A stretch of DNA of 64,000 nt from Rachicladosporium sp. CCFEE 5018 (GCA_002077045.2 KZ111144.1:1411439-1475438), one strand, 5' to 3'. Counted from the stretch's first letter, positions 10,109 through 20,822 are shown. Numbers and translations: made by a program. Notes: a model not told the origin generated them from the sequence alone.

Positions 10109-12526
10109 ATGGCCTCCGTAACAGCGCCAGTGAGTGACACTGCGATGGAGGCGCCAGTCGACTCAAGTGCTGCGCCTGCCAAGAGCACCGAGCCCGGTGT
10201 GCCCGCCAATGAGTCGACCAGCTCAGCACCTACACAGGATGAGCAAGAGCGCGCTGTAGGTATCACAGACTACACTTCTCCTGATGCTCCCGGCTTTTCC
10301 TGCGTTGTCAAGCATCGTTACACAGATTTCCTAGTCAACGAGATCTTGCCAAATGGGGAGGTCCTGCATCTCACTGAGATCGCGAAGCCTGGAAAGCAGA
10401 AGCAGAAGCAAGAGCCACAGCCGAAGCAGAATGGGCAGGGTGAGGGGATTGGGGAAGAGGCAGTGAGTGGTGCGAGGCTTGAAGAGTCAGCTAGCAACGG
10501 TGCTCAGCTGAACGGGCATGCTGGCGTCAAGAGGTCGGCCGACGAGGCAGAGACTACTGACGATAATATCGCGAAGAAGTCGAAGCTCAGTACCGCCGAT
10601 GTCGAGGTAGCGCCTGTAGAGGCCGCACCGGCAGAAGCAGCTGCAACAGCACCGGACACCGCTCGGACAGAAGCCGCGGTCCCAGCAATCTCAGAGGCGC
10701 ACAACACGACGCTCATTTCCATCTTCGGACCCACGACCACGAGGAGCATCATCGATCTCCATGCTCAAATATACAGTCACCCGCATCGCAAACCTCGCGA
10801 CCAGCCCATCGTCCAGTCCGAGGTCATCCCAGAGAAGTCAAAGCGCACAGAAGCCCACTCTGCCATCCGGGAGATCTTCCTTTCCAAGCTCGAGACGCTC
10901 ACCCTTCAGGAGGTACCTGGTGCAATCAGCATTCGCGCCGCGCCTCCTCAGCGAGCAGGTGGCCGGACAGATGTGCCGACCAGGAGCCGCGGTGGCAAGA
11001 ACCACAAGGGACCCACATCATGGACAGAACTGGGCGGCGAGTACCTGCACTTCACTCTCCACAAGGAGAACAAGGACACGATGGAAGTGCTGCACTTCAT
11101 TGCATCACAACTCAAGCTCAACATTCGGAATGTGGGGTTCGCAGGCACCAAAGATCGCCGTGGCGTGACCGTCCAGCGCGTGTCAATGTACCGCGTGCGC
11201 AAAGAGCAACTACTGCCAATCACCCGCATGGCACGTAATTGGCACATTGGCGACCTGACGCACTCTGAGCGCGGCCTCGAGCTGGGCGAGCTTCGCGGAA
11301 ACGAGTTTCATCTTACGCTGCGCGACTGCCATCTTGCCTCTTCCCCATCTCAGGCACTCTCCGACCGCTTACCAGCTGTCCGCTCCGCCGTGGAGTCTGC
11401 AGCAGCCAAGTTCCGTGAAAAAGGCTTCGTGAACTACTACGGCCTCCAACGATTCGGTACCTTCAGCACAGGCACCCACGCCGTCGGCCGCCTGATCTTA
11501 CAGAACAACCTTGAAGGCGCCGTGGACGCCATCCTCTCCTACCAGGATCACCTACTGCCCTCTGCTCAAGCTGCAAATCCGGGTCACAACATTCCCCAAG
11601 ACGACATAGACCGTGCCGGCGCTATCGAGTACTGGCGTAAGACGGGCGATAGCCGCGAGGCGTGTCGGAGACTTCCACGCCGCTTTCAAGCCGAGAATAG
11701 CATCATTGCATTTCTTGGTGCTAAGGGCAATGGGAAAGGCAGTGCGCAGACGAAAGACTGGCAAGGCGCACTGATGAGTATTCAGCGAGGCTTGCGGTTG
11801 ATGTACGTGCACGCTTACCAGAGCCTAATCTGGAACCTCGTAGCTGGACGGAGGCTAAGACTGTTTGGCGGGCGAGTCGTGGAAGGTGACTTAGTCGTCG
11901 TCGGCGAAAAAGAGAAAGCGACCGGCACCGTCCAAGAGACCGAGACAGAGAGGATCGACCAAGACGGCGAAGTCATTATCAAGCCCCTCACCGAAGACGG
12001 CGTAAGCCTCGCAGAAGAGCGCTTCGTTCGTGCCCGTCCACTCAGCAAAGCCGAAGCCGACAGCGGCCGCTACGATGTCTTCGACCTCGTGCTCCCGCAG
12101 CCGGGCTGGGACGTCGTGTACCCCGCCAACGAAATCGGGGAGTTCTACAAAGAAGTCATGGCCAGCGAGATTGGCGGCGGCTTGGACCCACACGATATGC
12201 GCAGGACGTTCAAAGATGCTAGTTTGTCAGGCAGCTATCGTAAGATTATGGCTAGGCCCGCGGGGCTCGAGGTTGAGGTTAAGACTTATGGGGTGGAGGG
12301 GGAGCAGTTGGTGGAGACGGATGTGGAGAAGGTGGTGAGGTTGGAGAAGGGGAGCGGGGCAGAGGAGCAGGGTGGGGAGCAGACGAAGGAGCCGAAAGAG
12401 GACGATAAGATTGCTGTTGTGCTTAAGATGCAGTTGGGGAGTAGTCAGTACGCTACCATGGCGTTGAGGGAGCTGACGAAGGGAGGGGCGATGGCTTATA
12501 AGCCGGAGTACTCGACGGTGCGCTGA
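10109..12526 (+). CDS. PUS7: tRNA/mRNA pseudouridine synthase Pus7 (TruD family)
   Basis: Single-exon, 805 aa, full length for a fungal Pus7. Family marks: FSCVVKHRYTDFLVNEI near the N-terminus; the TruD catalytic motif NVGFAGTKDRRGVTVQR with nucleophilic Asp at about residue 349; and FVNYYGLQRFGTFSTGTHAVGR. The region around residues 90-220 is a low-complexity Ala/Glu/Lys-rich insertion typical of fungal orthologs. The enzyme isomerises U to pseudouridine in tRNA (position 13), U2 snRNA and mRNA, in nucleus and cytoplasm (family knowledge). A second copy starts immediately after the first N gap (28827) and is identical to this one for its first 473 nt, then diverges. Confidence 0.95.
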   Translation: MASVTAPVSDTAMEAPVDSSAAPAKSTEPGVPANESTSSAPTQDEQERAVGITDYTSPDAPGFSCVVKHRYTDFLVNEILPNGEVLHLTEIAKPGKQKQKQEPQPKQNGQGEGIGEEAVSGARLEESASNGAQLNGHAGVKRSADEAETTDDNIAKKSKLSTADVEVAPVEAAPAEAAATAPDTARTEAAVPAISEAHNTTLISIFGPTTTRSIIDLHAQIYSHPHRKPRDQPIVQSEVIPEKSKRTEAHSAIREIFLSKLETLTLQEVPGAISIRAAPPQRAGGRTDVPTRSRGGKNHKGPTSWTELGGEYLHFTLHKENKDTMEVLHFIASQLKLNIRNVGFAGTKDRRGVTVQRVSMYRVRKEQLLPITRMARNWHIGDLTHSERGLELGELRGNEFHLTLRDCHLASSPSQALSDRLPAVRSAVESAAAKFREKGFVNYYGLQRFGTFSTGTHAVGRLILQNNLEGAVDAILSYQDHLLPSAQAANPGHNIPQDDIDRAGAIEYWRKTGDSREACRRLPRRFQAENSIIAFLGAKGNGKGSAQTKDWQGALMSIQRGLRLMYVHAYQSLIWNLVAGRRLRLFGGRVVEGDLVVVGEKEKATGTVQETETERIDQDGEVIIKPLTEDGVSLAEERFVRARPLSKAEADSGRYDVFDLVLPQPGWDVVYPANEIGEFYKEVMASEIGGGLDPHDMRRTFKDASLSGSYRKIMARPAGLEVEVKTYGVEGEQLVETDVEKVVRLEKGSGAEEQGGEQTKEPKEDDKIAVVLKMQLGSSQYATMALRELTKGGAMAYKPEYSTVR

Positions 12527-12723
12527 GAGGCACTCAGGAATAGAGCGAAAGCACACAGAAGGAGTCGAGTCTGCTGTGGTGCTGAACATACACTTCAAAG
12601 CAGCAAGTCAGCCACCTTAGTGCTACGGGAGGTTACGCAAAAGGTGGCGCTATGGCTCACAAGTCGGATCACTCAATGGTGCAGTAATCTGGCCGCGGAA
12701 AGCGTGGTAGCGATCACAGTTTC

Positions 12724-13689
12724 TCACCAATTGCTGGGTGTAAGCGGCGGCTCTACTGTTCCCATCAGGATTCCTTTCACCCTCTCGATCCATGGCGCCT
12801 TTGCTTCATTCGTGCCGTATCGTCCGGCTCCACTCCGCCACCTCGGGTCCGCGATCCACATGTTCACGGTTTCCAGGTCCAGCGATCGAAGGCTGTAGAT
12901 ACCCGTCAAGCGAAGATCCCGATCAGACTCCGTATTGACGGTTCCCCAAAGCCCACTGTCATCCGTATCATCATCCTCATACGAAAAATGTTGGCCTGTA
13001 AGCTCGACGTAGATGTTGAGATGTTTCAGACCAGACAACAGCTTCCTAACGCACGAATCCACAGGATCACGCCATACCAGCAGAAGCGTGGTATCGCAGA
13101 GTGTGATAGTGCGGATAGACTTTGCCTGCCACGGTGCCAGGAACATCGTCATATGTTCCAAGACGATGCGGTCGGCGAAGCGAAGCTCAGAGTTCTTGAA
13201 GATCAGCGCCGACATCTCTTTGTACATTGACCGGCAAGTGAGGAGCACTTGCAAGGTCTCCGAGAGAGTATCACTCTTCGAGTTCGTGCAATGTCTGTGG
13301 CGTGCCATAGCACCCAGCCGATCGTTATTAAGGACGAACGAGTTGGCCCTGCCGGGAATTACGGCTTTGCAGAGACCAACGCGAATTTCCAACGGGTTGT
13401 TACAGTCCCTCGATATGACGTGCCACGCGTGAATGGTGCAAGGATCGAAGACGTGGTCCCATATCTGCGCGCGGACGTCTGGTGGGAGGGTAAGTAACCC
13501 GCAGGGAGGCCACCCGCAGTGGCCTTTCGAGGATGTGCTCGCATTGGTCGTCTCTATATTATTGCTTTGTCTGCCCAAGGTTCGTACTGCTGATCGTGTG
13601 GTCCCAAGGACGGGGGAGGCGCGATTCCCTCCGTCTGCGCTTGGACTCATCTTGCGTTTGTGAGACGACCCCATAACTTCCTTTTGCAT
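12724..13689 (-). CDS. LPxDIRxxIW-family protein, paralog 1
   Basis: 321 aa, single exon. After a basic, low-complexity N-terminus it shows GLLTLPPDVRAQIWDHVF (near residues 63-80), a block with LLTCRSMYKEMSALIF, then LAPWQAKSIRTITLCDTTLLLVW, a layout shared with the two downstream genes. This fungal family, common in dothideomycetes as F-box-like/2EXR or DUF7730-type proteins, has no known function; the name is descriptive. An internal Met (13650, MSPSADG) could also be the start. It has no counterpart in contig 2, where Pus7 is followed directly by the paralog equivalent to 13811-14863. Confidence 0.65.
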   Translation of the reverse strand: MQKEVMGSSHKRKMSPSADGGNRASPVLGTTRSAVRTLGRQSNNIETTNASTSSKGHCGWPPCGLLTLPPDVRAQIWDHVFDPCTIHAWHVISRDCNNPLEIRVGLCKAVIPGRANSFVLNNDRLGAMARHRHCTNSKSDTLSETLQVLLTCRSMYKEMSALIFKNSELRFADRIVLEHMTMFLAPWQAKSIRTITLCDTTLLLVWRDPVDSCVRKLLSGLKHLNIYVELTGQHFSYEDDDTDDSGLWGTVNTESDRDLRLTGIYSLRSLDLETVNMWIADPRWRSGAGRYGTNEAKAPWIERVKGILMGTVEPPLTPSNW

Positions 13690-13810
13690 GGTTGGGACAG
13701 TACAACGTATCTGGTCACGCGCTGAACGGAAAATGTTGGATTCGCCGGTTCAAGCTTATCGGCACAGGAACCGATTGGAGGGGCCGGAACGACGCCTCAT
13801 GAGGTAGATT

Positions 13811-14863
13811 TCAAGAGTTGAAGCGCACTTCCTGCACGCGTGAAGTACACGCTCCTAATCTGAGACGAGACACGAATTGTACGCTAGCGATCGGTGCAAG
13901 CGGTTGCAGTGGCGGCATTGCGTTCAAGTAGATGAGCACTCGTAACAGAATGATGGACATCGGCGCGTTGGGAGCCACGCGGGTCTGGCTTTGGTAACAG
14001 AACCAGAGGTCGGCTGCATCGTGACCATGCACACCGCGATCTCCTTCAGGTTCCCGGTAGAGTGTTGGCAAGCACCTGGCCGTCAACGTAGAGTTATTCA
14101 CCGCACAAGGCGTCCCGAACTCTCTATAACCCCCCAACAGAATCCCTCTCACCCTCTCGATCCACACCTCCTGCTGCTCAACCGTACTCCACTCCCCACC
14201 ATTCTCACCATCCTTATCCGCCCAATCCGCAATCCACATCTCCGGCTTCAACGCTCGCAGAACGTGAATCCCCGCCAAACGCTCATCGCGATCGCTCTGC
14301 GTATGTACAGTCTGATTGCCCCCGACCGTGGACTCGTCTCCATCGTAATGCTCGTACGTGAGCTCGACGTAAATACTCAAGTGGCGTACATTCAGGAGGC
14401 ATGTGACGACGAGCGCGCTCGGTAAAGTACCCCAGTAGAGCGCGTACTTTGCGTCGCAGAGCGTTAGCCTGCGCATGGATGCAGCCTGCCAGGGTGTCAG
14501 GCGCTCTACGAGGCTGATTAGGAGAAACCGACTGCTTAGTACGAAGTCGGCGATTATGAAGACTAGCTTTGAAAGCTCGGTGTACATGGAACGGCAGGTT
14601 AGGAGAACGCGCAGCGCTTGAGAGACGGGGGCTTGACATGCGCGGTGGCGAAAGATGTATGTCTTGCGAGCAGCTGCTGGGGCGAATGCGTTCTGCTTGT
14701 CGGATTCAGGGACCGTGCAGAGGCTGGCGCGGAAGCGGATGGGGTTGAGAGATACGTGGCGAAAGTGAATTGTCCATGGCGTGAGGACTTGATCCCAGAT
14801 TTGGGCGCGGATGTCGGGTGGAAGGGCGAGGAGCTTGGATGACTTGGGCAGATTGGTAGACAT
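13811..14863 (-). CDS. LPxDIRxxIW-family protein, paralog 2
   Basis: 350 aa, single exon, starting MSTNLPKSSKLLALPPDIRA. Core blocks match paralogs 1 and 3: DIRAQIWDQVLTPWTIHFRH, LLTCRSMYTELSKLVF, LTPWQAASMRRLTLCD, HLSIYVELT. The last 110 residues or so (after ILLGGY) have no match to the paralogs and look like read-through of ancestral 3' sequence: the contig 2 copy stops just after the same point (ILLRSIDPPEGFPR). Its allele at 30684-31457 carries two in-frame stop codons. Function unknown. Confidence 0.65.
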   Translation of the reverse strand: MSTNLPKSSKLLALPPDIRAQIWDQVLTPWTIHFRHVSLNPIRFRASLCTVPESDKQNAFAPAAARKTYIFRHRACQAPVSQALRVLLTCRSMYTELSKLVFIIADFVLSSRFLLISLVERLTPWQAASMRRLTLCDAKYALYWGTLPSALVVTCLLNVRHLSIYVELTYEHYDGDESTVGGNQTVHTQSDRDERLAGIHVLRALKPEMWIADWADKDGENGGEWSTVEQQEVWIERVRGILLGGYREFGTPCAVNNSTLTARCLPTLYREPEGDRGVHGHDAADLWFCYQSQTRVAPNAPMSIILLRVLIYLNAMPPLQPLAPIASVQFVSRLRLGACTSRVQEVRFNS

Positions 14864-15152
14864 GTCGTACTGGTGGCCGGATCACTTCTTTGCTGTTGAC
14901 TCCTGGATTGGAGGAACTATTGCCTGACGCGCTGGGATCAACAACAGCGACTATGCGTGCTTCCGTGTGATGCAGACCATTACGCTCCGTGCACATGCAG
15001 CCACAAAGCTTGCTTCGAATGCTCATGCCCTTGCAGCCTCAGGCAGGCGTCTGTGCCCATAGGGAGGCGACTGAGATTGTAGGAGTGCCTACCGTCCTCC
15101 CTGAGTCTTCAGCAGATCCGTGCAGGCATCGTCGCACGGGAGGGCGCTCGAG

Positions 15153-15905
15153 TTACGGATCCAGAGTTCCTGTCACGATGCTCCGGACTCTACCGATCCA
15201 TGGCGCCTGCTCTTCAGCCGTTCGAAAGTCGCCAGGTCGCTTCCGATAGTCCTTATCAGCAATCCACATCTCAAAGCTCCTCAGATCAAGCGCCTTGAGT
15301 CCATGAATCCACATTAGCCTATAATCCCTATTAGACTCCGAGTTCACGGTCCGGCCAGCCGTATCATCGTCCGTGTAATCGTTCCCAACGAGCTCAACAT
15401 ACAGCCTCAAATGTCTCACGTGAGCGAGCTTGGCGAGAATATCCGGATTGATGACGCGACTCCACGTGAGCTGGTGGTAGATATCACACAGCGTGATCGT
15501 GCGCAGCGACTCGAGCTGCCACGGCGCCAGGCGGCTGAGGAAGCGCTGCAAGATAATGCGATCGCTGCAGACGAAGTCGGCTTTTTCGAATATCAGGCTC
15601 GAGGTTTCTGTGTAGATCAGCCTGCAAGTCAACAGGGTTCGGAGCCTTGACCAAAGCACTCGGCTGCTGTCCATACTGCGGCACTGACGGTGGCGGGTTT
15701 CGTAGGAGCTGCGCTCGCCGTTTGGAGCGAGGGAATTTGCTTCGTCGGTGATGGGCGCTGTGCAGAGTGTGCTGCGGAAGAGCTGGGGCGCGGTGTGGAT
15801 GGTTTGCGAGAAGATGTGGTGCCAGATTTGGAGGCGTATGTCGGTGGGTAGGGCCAAAAGCCTTGAAGGTGGCCCTTGGGTGAGGGTAATCTTCGCCGAG
15901 TCCAT
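15153..15905 (-). CDS. LPxDIRxxIW-family protein, paralog 3
   Basis: 250 aa from MDSAKITLTQ; the frame extends upstream to 16007, but the contig 2 allele (31721-32527) begins with the equivalent Met, so 15905 is chosen. Motifs: RLLALPTDIRLQIWHHIF, LLTCRLIYTETSSLIF, LAPWQLESLRTITLCDIYHQL, HLRLYVELVGNDYTDDD. It is the third of three tandem paralogs on one strand, and the only one intact in both copies of the block. Function unknown. Confidence 0.7.
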   Translation of the reverse strand: MDSAKITLTQGPPSRLLALPTDIRLQIWHHIFSQTIHTAPQLFRSTLCTAPITDEANSLAPNGERSSYETRHRQCRSMDSSRVLWSRLRTLLTCRLIYTETSSLIFEKADFVCSDRIILQRFLSRLAPWQLESLRTITLCDIYHQLTWSRVINPDILAKLAHVRHLRLYVELVGNDYTDDDTAGRTVNSESNRDYRLMWIHGLKALDLRSFEMWIADKDYRKRPGDFRTAEEQAPWIGRVRSIVTGTLDP

Positions 15906-16411
15906 GTCCCTGCAGATCTTGACTGGTTGACGGCTTAGTTCTGTTGTGCAGTATGGCGGTGTTGGTGAACAGGGAATCAAGACAGTACTGTATCGGATCG
16001 GAGACACCCCTACCTTGCTGGCCTCGAGTCAGGGCCGCGAAACTCCAGCCAGCACGCAGTGATAAAGTGGAGTGCTGTTCGCCGGATCAGATTGAGAGGA
16101 TGACCTTTATCAGACCCTGGTTGACAGACGACCTGTCTCGACAGACTCGTACACACTCGGTCACTGTTGTAGGTATGTCGATGGCTACACAACCGCAGTG
16201 CCCGTTTTGATGTTTGAGGAAGATGCCTGAGGTCCAGAACAAACGCGAGTAGTTCGCGCTAGTCTCGGCTTCGGAACCCTGGCGGTTGCTATGAGCCGGG
16301 GCATCAACATCGAAGTCGCCCGCCAAGACAAACGACCTTTCGAACATCCCTACCACACCATGTCGAATACGTCGCGATAGCAGATTGCATCCTCAGGATA
16401 TACAGCCCATC
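15906..16411. other. Divergent promoter between paralog 3 and the coiled-coil gene
   Basis: 506 bp. Much of it is conserved in the second copy (32528-33022), including a block around cctgtctcgacagactcg and the last 100 bp before the ATG, as expected of a shared promoter. No open frame is conserved. Confidence 0.5.
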
Positions 16412-18498
16412 ATGGAGCCTCTAAGCGCATTTCGCTTCCCTCCGCGCGATCTCCAACAACCTCTGCTCCCGCTCTCCCCCGAACGCGTCAACAGCCGCCC
16501 ATCGACAACACGAAGTAGAAGAACAGACCGCGACCCAGACCACAGCTCGGACGCCAAAACTCATCTCGTCTCCCAGTCGTGCTCTCCAGTGCGGAAAGCA
16601 AATCTCTTCGCCGACTATGCGCCTCTACATACCACTCCAACAAAGTCTTCAGCGTTTGGTCCCGGCAATCTGCCTCAATCACCCTCGCTCCCCGAGTTCA
16701 CGGCCCTTCGAACAGCCCATGTACGGACTAACAGTGATGTGCAAGGATTGGTGAAGCGATTCGAAACTCTGGATGTGAGGGACAAGGATGGCGAAGTTAG
16801 TGCGCTTAGGAAGCGCGCTGAGAGGGCGGAGATGGAACTCCAGAGGGCACAGGTTGGGAGGGAAGAGGCTGAGAGTGAGGGAAGGAAGCTGAGGCAGGAG
16901 GTGAGGGAGTTGCAAGAGAGGGATAGGCGGTGCGCGAGGAGGTTGGAGAAGGTCGAGGTGAGCCTATATGGTACTACAGGCTGGGGTAGGATGGATACTG
17001 ACTTCATGTACAGGCCGACGCGAAGCAAGACAGAGACATTGCACAGAAGAATACAGAAAACTACAAGAGCGCCGTGATGAAGAGAGACAAAGAGGCGATG
17101 CACGTGTCCCGCTCCGTGTTGAAGTTGCAGGAGGCGCTCCATACATGTCAGAAAAAGCTCGAGGTCAGTAAGATGGATCAGGCGCGCATAGTTGAGAAGG
17201 CGCAGCGATCCGAAGAAAAGGCGACGGATGCACAGGGTGCGCTGAGTATCATGAAGGCGGAGTACGCTAAGCTCGAAGCGCACTGTGCGATCGTGGAGCG
17301 GGAGAATGAGGTGCTGAAGATCAGAATGGACGAGCGACAGTTGGCCGAAGCGGCGGCAGAGGGCGCGATTGCTTTGCCTGGCAGCATGGACGAAGATGAA
17401 GATCTACTTGCTTCGCCGCGGAAGGCTGCATCGCCTAGGAAGCTGCTGATGCGCTCGCCTCTGTCTGACGATAAGGAGAACATGGGCATCGTCACTAAGA
17501 AGATGGTGGAGATCAAGCAGTGGCAGAATGAAATCGAGCAGGAGAGGATGAAGAGGGAGGCTGCCGAAGACATGGTCGAGTTCCTCCGCATGGAATGCGC
17601 GTTCCAATGCTGCGATTGCGCTCTTGCGGCTAAGCATGGCCGGACTGCAGCGATCACCATGGACGAAATTCTTGAGTCCTCGATGCAAAGAATTCGGGCA
17701 GACATGCAAAGAGCGTTCAGCTTGCCGGCTTCTGGGCGCGATATCGATATGGATGCGGACATGCGACAGCATGAGGAGCGTGACGCGCCCGTAGGGCAGC
17801 ATGTGGAATATGGGCCGGAAAGAGTCGAGGATCTGACTGCTCTCGAGCACACGCGATCCGCACCAGACGAGCCAGAAGACCTCAGCATGACTCTGGACGG
17901 CGATGCTTGCGAGCCTGGCGCACCCGAGGAGACAGTAGCGAGGCACCCGACCCCTGTAAACGACGCGCCACAACACCCGGATGAAGCCACGCGAGACCAG
18001 GAAGATCGTCACGACATGCCGTCCGAAGATAGTGACCTCCCTTCACCGGATCAAACGTCCTCAACGCCAACCCAAGACGCCCGCCCCTTCTCCCTCCGCA
18101 CAATCACAACCACAACCCAAATCCCCATGCACTTCACCCCAATCCGCAAATCCACCCACCCCTTCTACCCCGACAACGCGGAGAACATCGACCCCGACTG
18201 CGCTGTCTTAGACGCATATACGCCTGATCGTAGTGCAACCGACACTACTGCGCTGCCCTTCGACCGCGAAGCCGCGTTAGCAGCTATAGCCTACCGCCGC
18301 GGCCGGGCTAAGAGTCTCGCTAACGGCCACCTGACGCCGCGGAAACAGATGGTTGAGGGGCTTGGTGTGGGGGTGGAGGGTGGGAGGCGGGATGTTAGTG
18401 CGCCTGTGCTTGGACGGGGGAGGGTGGGGACTGTGAGTCCGGTGAAGGGGGGGAGTGTGGGGAGGGCGGGGGGACGGGCTGGGGGAATGGGGATGTAG
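16412..18498 (+). CDS. Coiled-coil protein of unknown function
   Basis: Two exons, join(16412..16957,17014..18498), 676 aa; 56-nt intron. The start at 16412 is chosen over 16385 because the second copy has no upstream in-frame Met. Parts: a disordered N-terminus with LFADYAPLHTTPTKSSAF; a long charged heptad-rich region (about residues 110-310, ALRKRAERAEMEL, LEAHCAIVERENEVLKIRM); an SPRK/SPLSDDKEN segment that looks like a Cdk-type phosphorylation site; a Cys cluster MECAFQCCDCAL; then a disordered acidic and Pro/Thr-rich tail ending in Gly/Arg. The layout suggests a cytoskeletal or spindle-pole/septum scaffold, but no family was recognised. Confidence 0.75.
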
Positions 18499-18655
18499 AG
18501 AGTCTCGAGGAAAAGGTTGGGGGAAGCGAGGGTGAAGGAGTGATGAGGGCTTAGCGTGGCGTTTGGCGCTGGGAGAGGTTGGCTAGACAGGAATCTTGTA
18601 CAGAGGAAAACGGTCTGCAAAGCATCGGGCTCGCTGTTGTCTCATCTATAGACCT

Positions 18656-19618
18656 CTACTTCTTCCCCACCTGATCCTGCCACTTAAATTTCGGCGCAAA
18701 CCCCAACTCCTTCTTCGCCTTCTCAATACTAAGCAGCGTATCGTTCTTCCCCTTCGTCCCCTCGAACTTAACCCCAGGGAAGCTATGCTTCACCAGCTCC
18801 TCGTTCGACGTCCTCATACAGGTGTCCTCGGCCGCGATGAGATACGGGTGATGACCCTTCTTGTCGCTTTCCAATGCTTTGGCAACCGCCTGCCCGCCGT
18901 CCCGCGCGTCGATGTAGCCCCAGCAGTTCCAATACCGCTTCTTCGGGTCATCCTGCCAGGACTCAAAACTCTCGTACTCCTGCGGTAGCATCACATTGCT
19001 AAACCGCAGCGAGATGATTTTGAGCGTCGGGTCCCAGCGCGTGTACTGCTCTGCGATTGTCTCGCCGACGAGCTTGCTCAGGCTGTAAGCTGACTCTGGG
19101 TGGCGCGGCTCTTCTTCCGTGATTGGAAGGGAGGAGGGCATGTGCGGATCGAAGGGGATTCCGATGAGGGTTTCGGAGGACGCGAGCACGACGTTCGTGA
19201 TGCGGAGCTTGCGGCAGGCTTCAAGCACGTTGTAAGTGCTCATCGTATTCGTCCTAAACTGCCTACTAGCATTCGTCTGTCCTGGCGAGGGGATCGCAGC
19301 GAGGTGCACCACGGCGTCTATGCCGCTGTAGGCCATGTCCGTGGAGGTGAAGGTCTCGAGCACGGCGCCCATGTCTTCTAGGTCTATCTCGACGAGGCGG
19401 TAGGCGCCGTTGAGCCCGGATTTGCCATCTTCGGAGATCCCTGCGGGGCGGCGTGTGTCGACGCTGATGACTTCCCAGCCCTCGTCGGCGAGGTAGCGGA
19501 CTGTGGCGCGGCCGAGTTTGCCTGAGCCGCCGGTTACGATGCAGCGTTTTTGGCGGGGGCCGCGTTTGCCTTCGCCGAGGGCGAGATCTTGCGTGAAGGA
19601 GGCGGGTTGGGAGGCCAT
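18656..19618 (-). CDS. NAD-dependent epimerase/dehydratase (extended SDR)
   Basis: 320 aa, single exon. Rossmann motif TGGSGKLG at residues 29-36, acidic/basic cofactor region VDTRRP, LAAIPSPG strand, catalytic pair YSLSK (Tyr178, Lys182). Length is typical of the nucleoside-sugar epimerase group. It is convergent with the coiled-coil gene (157 bp apart). The contig 2 allele (35255-36217) is the same length and differs at few residues, mostly in the N-terminal 60, consistent with purifying selection. Substrate not predictable. Confidence 0.85.
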   Translation of the reverse strand: MASQPASFTQDLALGEGKRGPRQKRCIVTGGSGKLGRATVRYLADEGWEVISVDTRRPAGISEDGKSGLNGAYRLVEIDLEDMGAVLETFTSTDMAYSGIDAVVHLAAIPSPGQTNASRQFRTNTMSTYNVLEACRKLRITNVVLASSETLIGIPFDPHMPSSLPITEEEPRHPESAYSLSKLVGETIAEQYTRWDPTLKIISLRFSNVMLPQEYESFESWQDDPKKRYWNCWGYIDARDGGQAVAKALESDKKGHHPYLIAAEDTCMRTSNEELVKHSFPGVKFEGTKGKNDTLLSIEKAKKELGFAPKFKWQDQVGKK

Positions 19619-20257
19619 GATTGCGGATTTCTTGTGACGGAGTTGGAGATGGAGAGTGGGTGAGAGGGAAGATTCAAGGTAGAGAGAGAGGGAGAGGATT
19701 GGTTTAAAGAAATGATGGGAGTCTTCTCCGCTACACTACCCTGGTCAACGCGAATATGTTACCGCTCCTGATGTCATCTCATTGAGATCGGCTCCAAGAA
19801 GATGAAAATGTCCACTCGGCTATTGATGTTGGAGGGAGTGTCATCATTGGCGCTCTGTCTTTTCTCCGTGCTGTCTCTCAGCAAATCTTGAAGGCACTGT
19901 CATGCTAGCAGTAACACCGGCCATCCTGTGAATTTGGAGACCAGAAGTTGGTATGCGCGCAGGTGGAACTAAGCTACTGTAATGGGGCGTATCACTATAG
20001 TGATGTATGATTCAACTTTGTTGTCTGTTAGGATGTAGAAGAACATAGTCAACTCTCAAGAAGGATCAATTGGCAACCCCCACCATGCTCACCGCCCTGC
20101 CCCACGCATCTCATTCTGCCACGCAAACGAGACAACAGAAGTCAGCGCAACATCCTTTACAGTGCTCAAACGTTGTCTAACACTTTTCTCTCATCTCCCC
20201 TGTGTACTTTGAATCTCAAGTACCCAGCCAGCCATACACACAAGCCCACAGTCCACC
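19619..20257. other. Divergent promoter region
   Basis: 639 bp between the epimerase (minus) and the Bet v1-like gene (plus). Long stretches are shared with 36218-36861, for example the block around tggtcaacgcgaatatgttaccg, so the shared region is under constraint or recently diverged. No gene seen. Confidence 0.5.
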
Positions 20258-20822
20258 ATGTCGATTCCCACTTCCACCGCTGTCACAGAATCCGCCGTCA
20301 TCAAGGCACCCCTTGCCCAGGTCTGGCACCACATCAAGCTGCAGGACTTCTCGAAGTTCTGGTCCGCATTGGCCAAGTCAGAGTACGTCAAGGGTGCCTC
20401 CGAGGAGACCGATATCGTGAAGTGGAGTTTCAAGGATGGGACGGAGTTGGAGGTCAAGCAGGAGGAGCATTCGGTGTGTTCTACCAGACTTCATACCATC
20501 GCAATGGACATGTGGCTGACGATGATGCATTGTAGACAATCAACCACTACATCACCTACAGCGTCATCTCCTCACAGCCGGCATTGACGTTCTCGAGTGT
20601 GCTGAGCACGATCCGCTGCTGGGCTGTTACCAGTGGTGAGGCGGAGGGAAGCACATACGTTGAGTGGACTGGCAACTTCAGCAGTGATGCGGATGCTGGT
20701 GAGTATATTGTTAGTCTCTGTTCTGTGACAGTTCCTGACCATCTGCAGGCGTGATCCAAGATGCGAAGTACAAGCGTCGTGAGGCTCTCGCCGACCTCGC
20801 CAAGGCTGCGTCGAAGAAGTGA
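20258..20822 (+). CDS. Bet v1/START-like (SRPBCC) small protein
   Basis: Three exons, join(20258..20473,20536..20698,20749..20822), 150 aa. Sequence MSIPTSTAVTESAVIKAPLA, VWHHIKLQDFSKFWSAL, then WAVTSGEAEGSTYVEWTGNF and a C-terminal amphipathic helix rich in Lys/Ala, ending AASKK. Size and pattern fit the SRPBCC hydrophobic-ligand-binding fold. Introns are GTGTGT..GTAG (62 nt) and GTGAGT..GCAG (50 nt). The second copy (36862-37427) has the same three exons of identical lengths. Ligand unknown. Confidence 0.8.

Noticed and set aside
17178..17990. 270-codon minus-strand frame opposite the coiled-coil gene (also at 33758-34600)
   Set aside because: Shadow frame caused by codon bias on the plus strand; Ser/Cys-rich without a domain.
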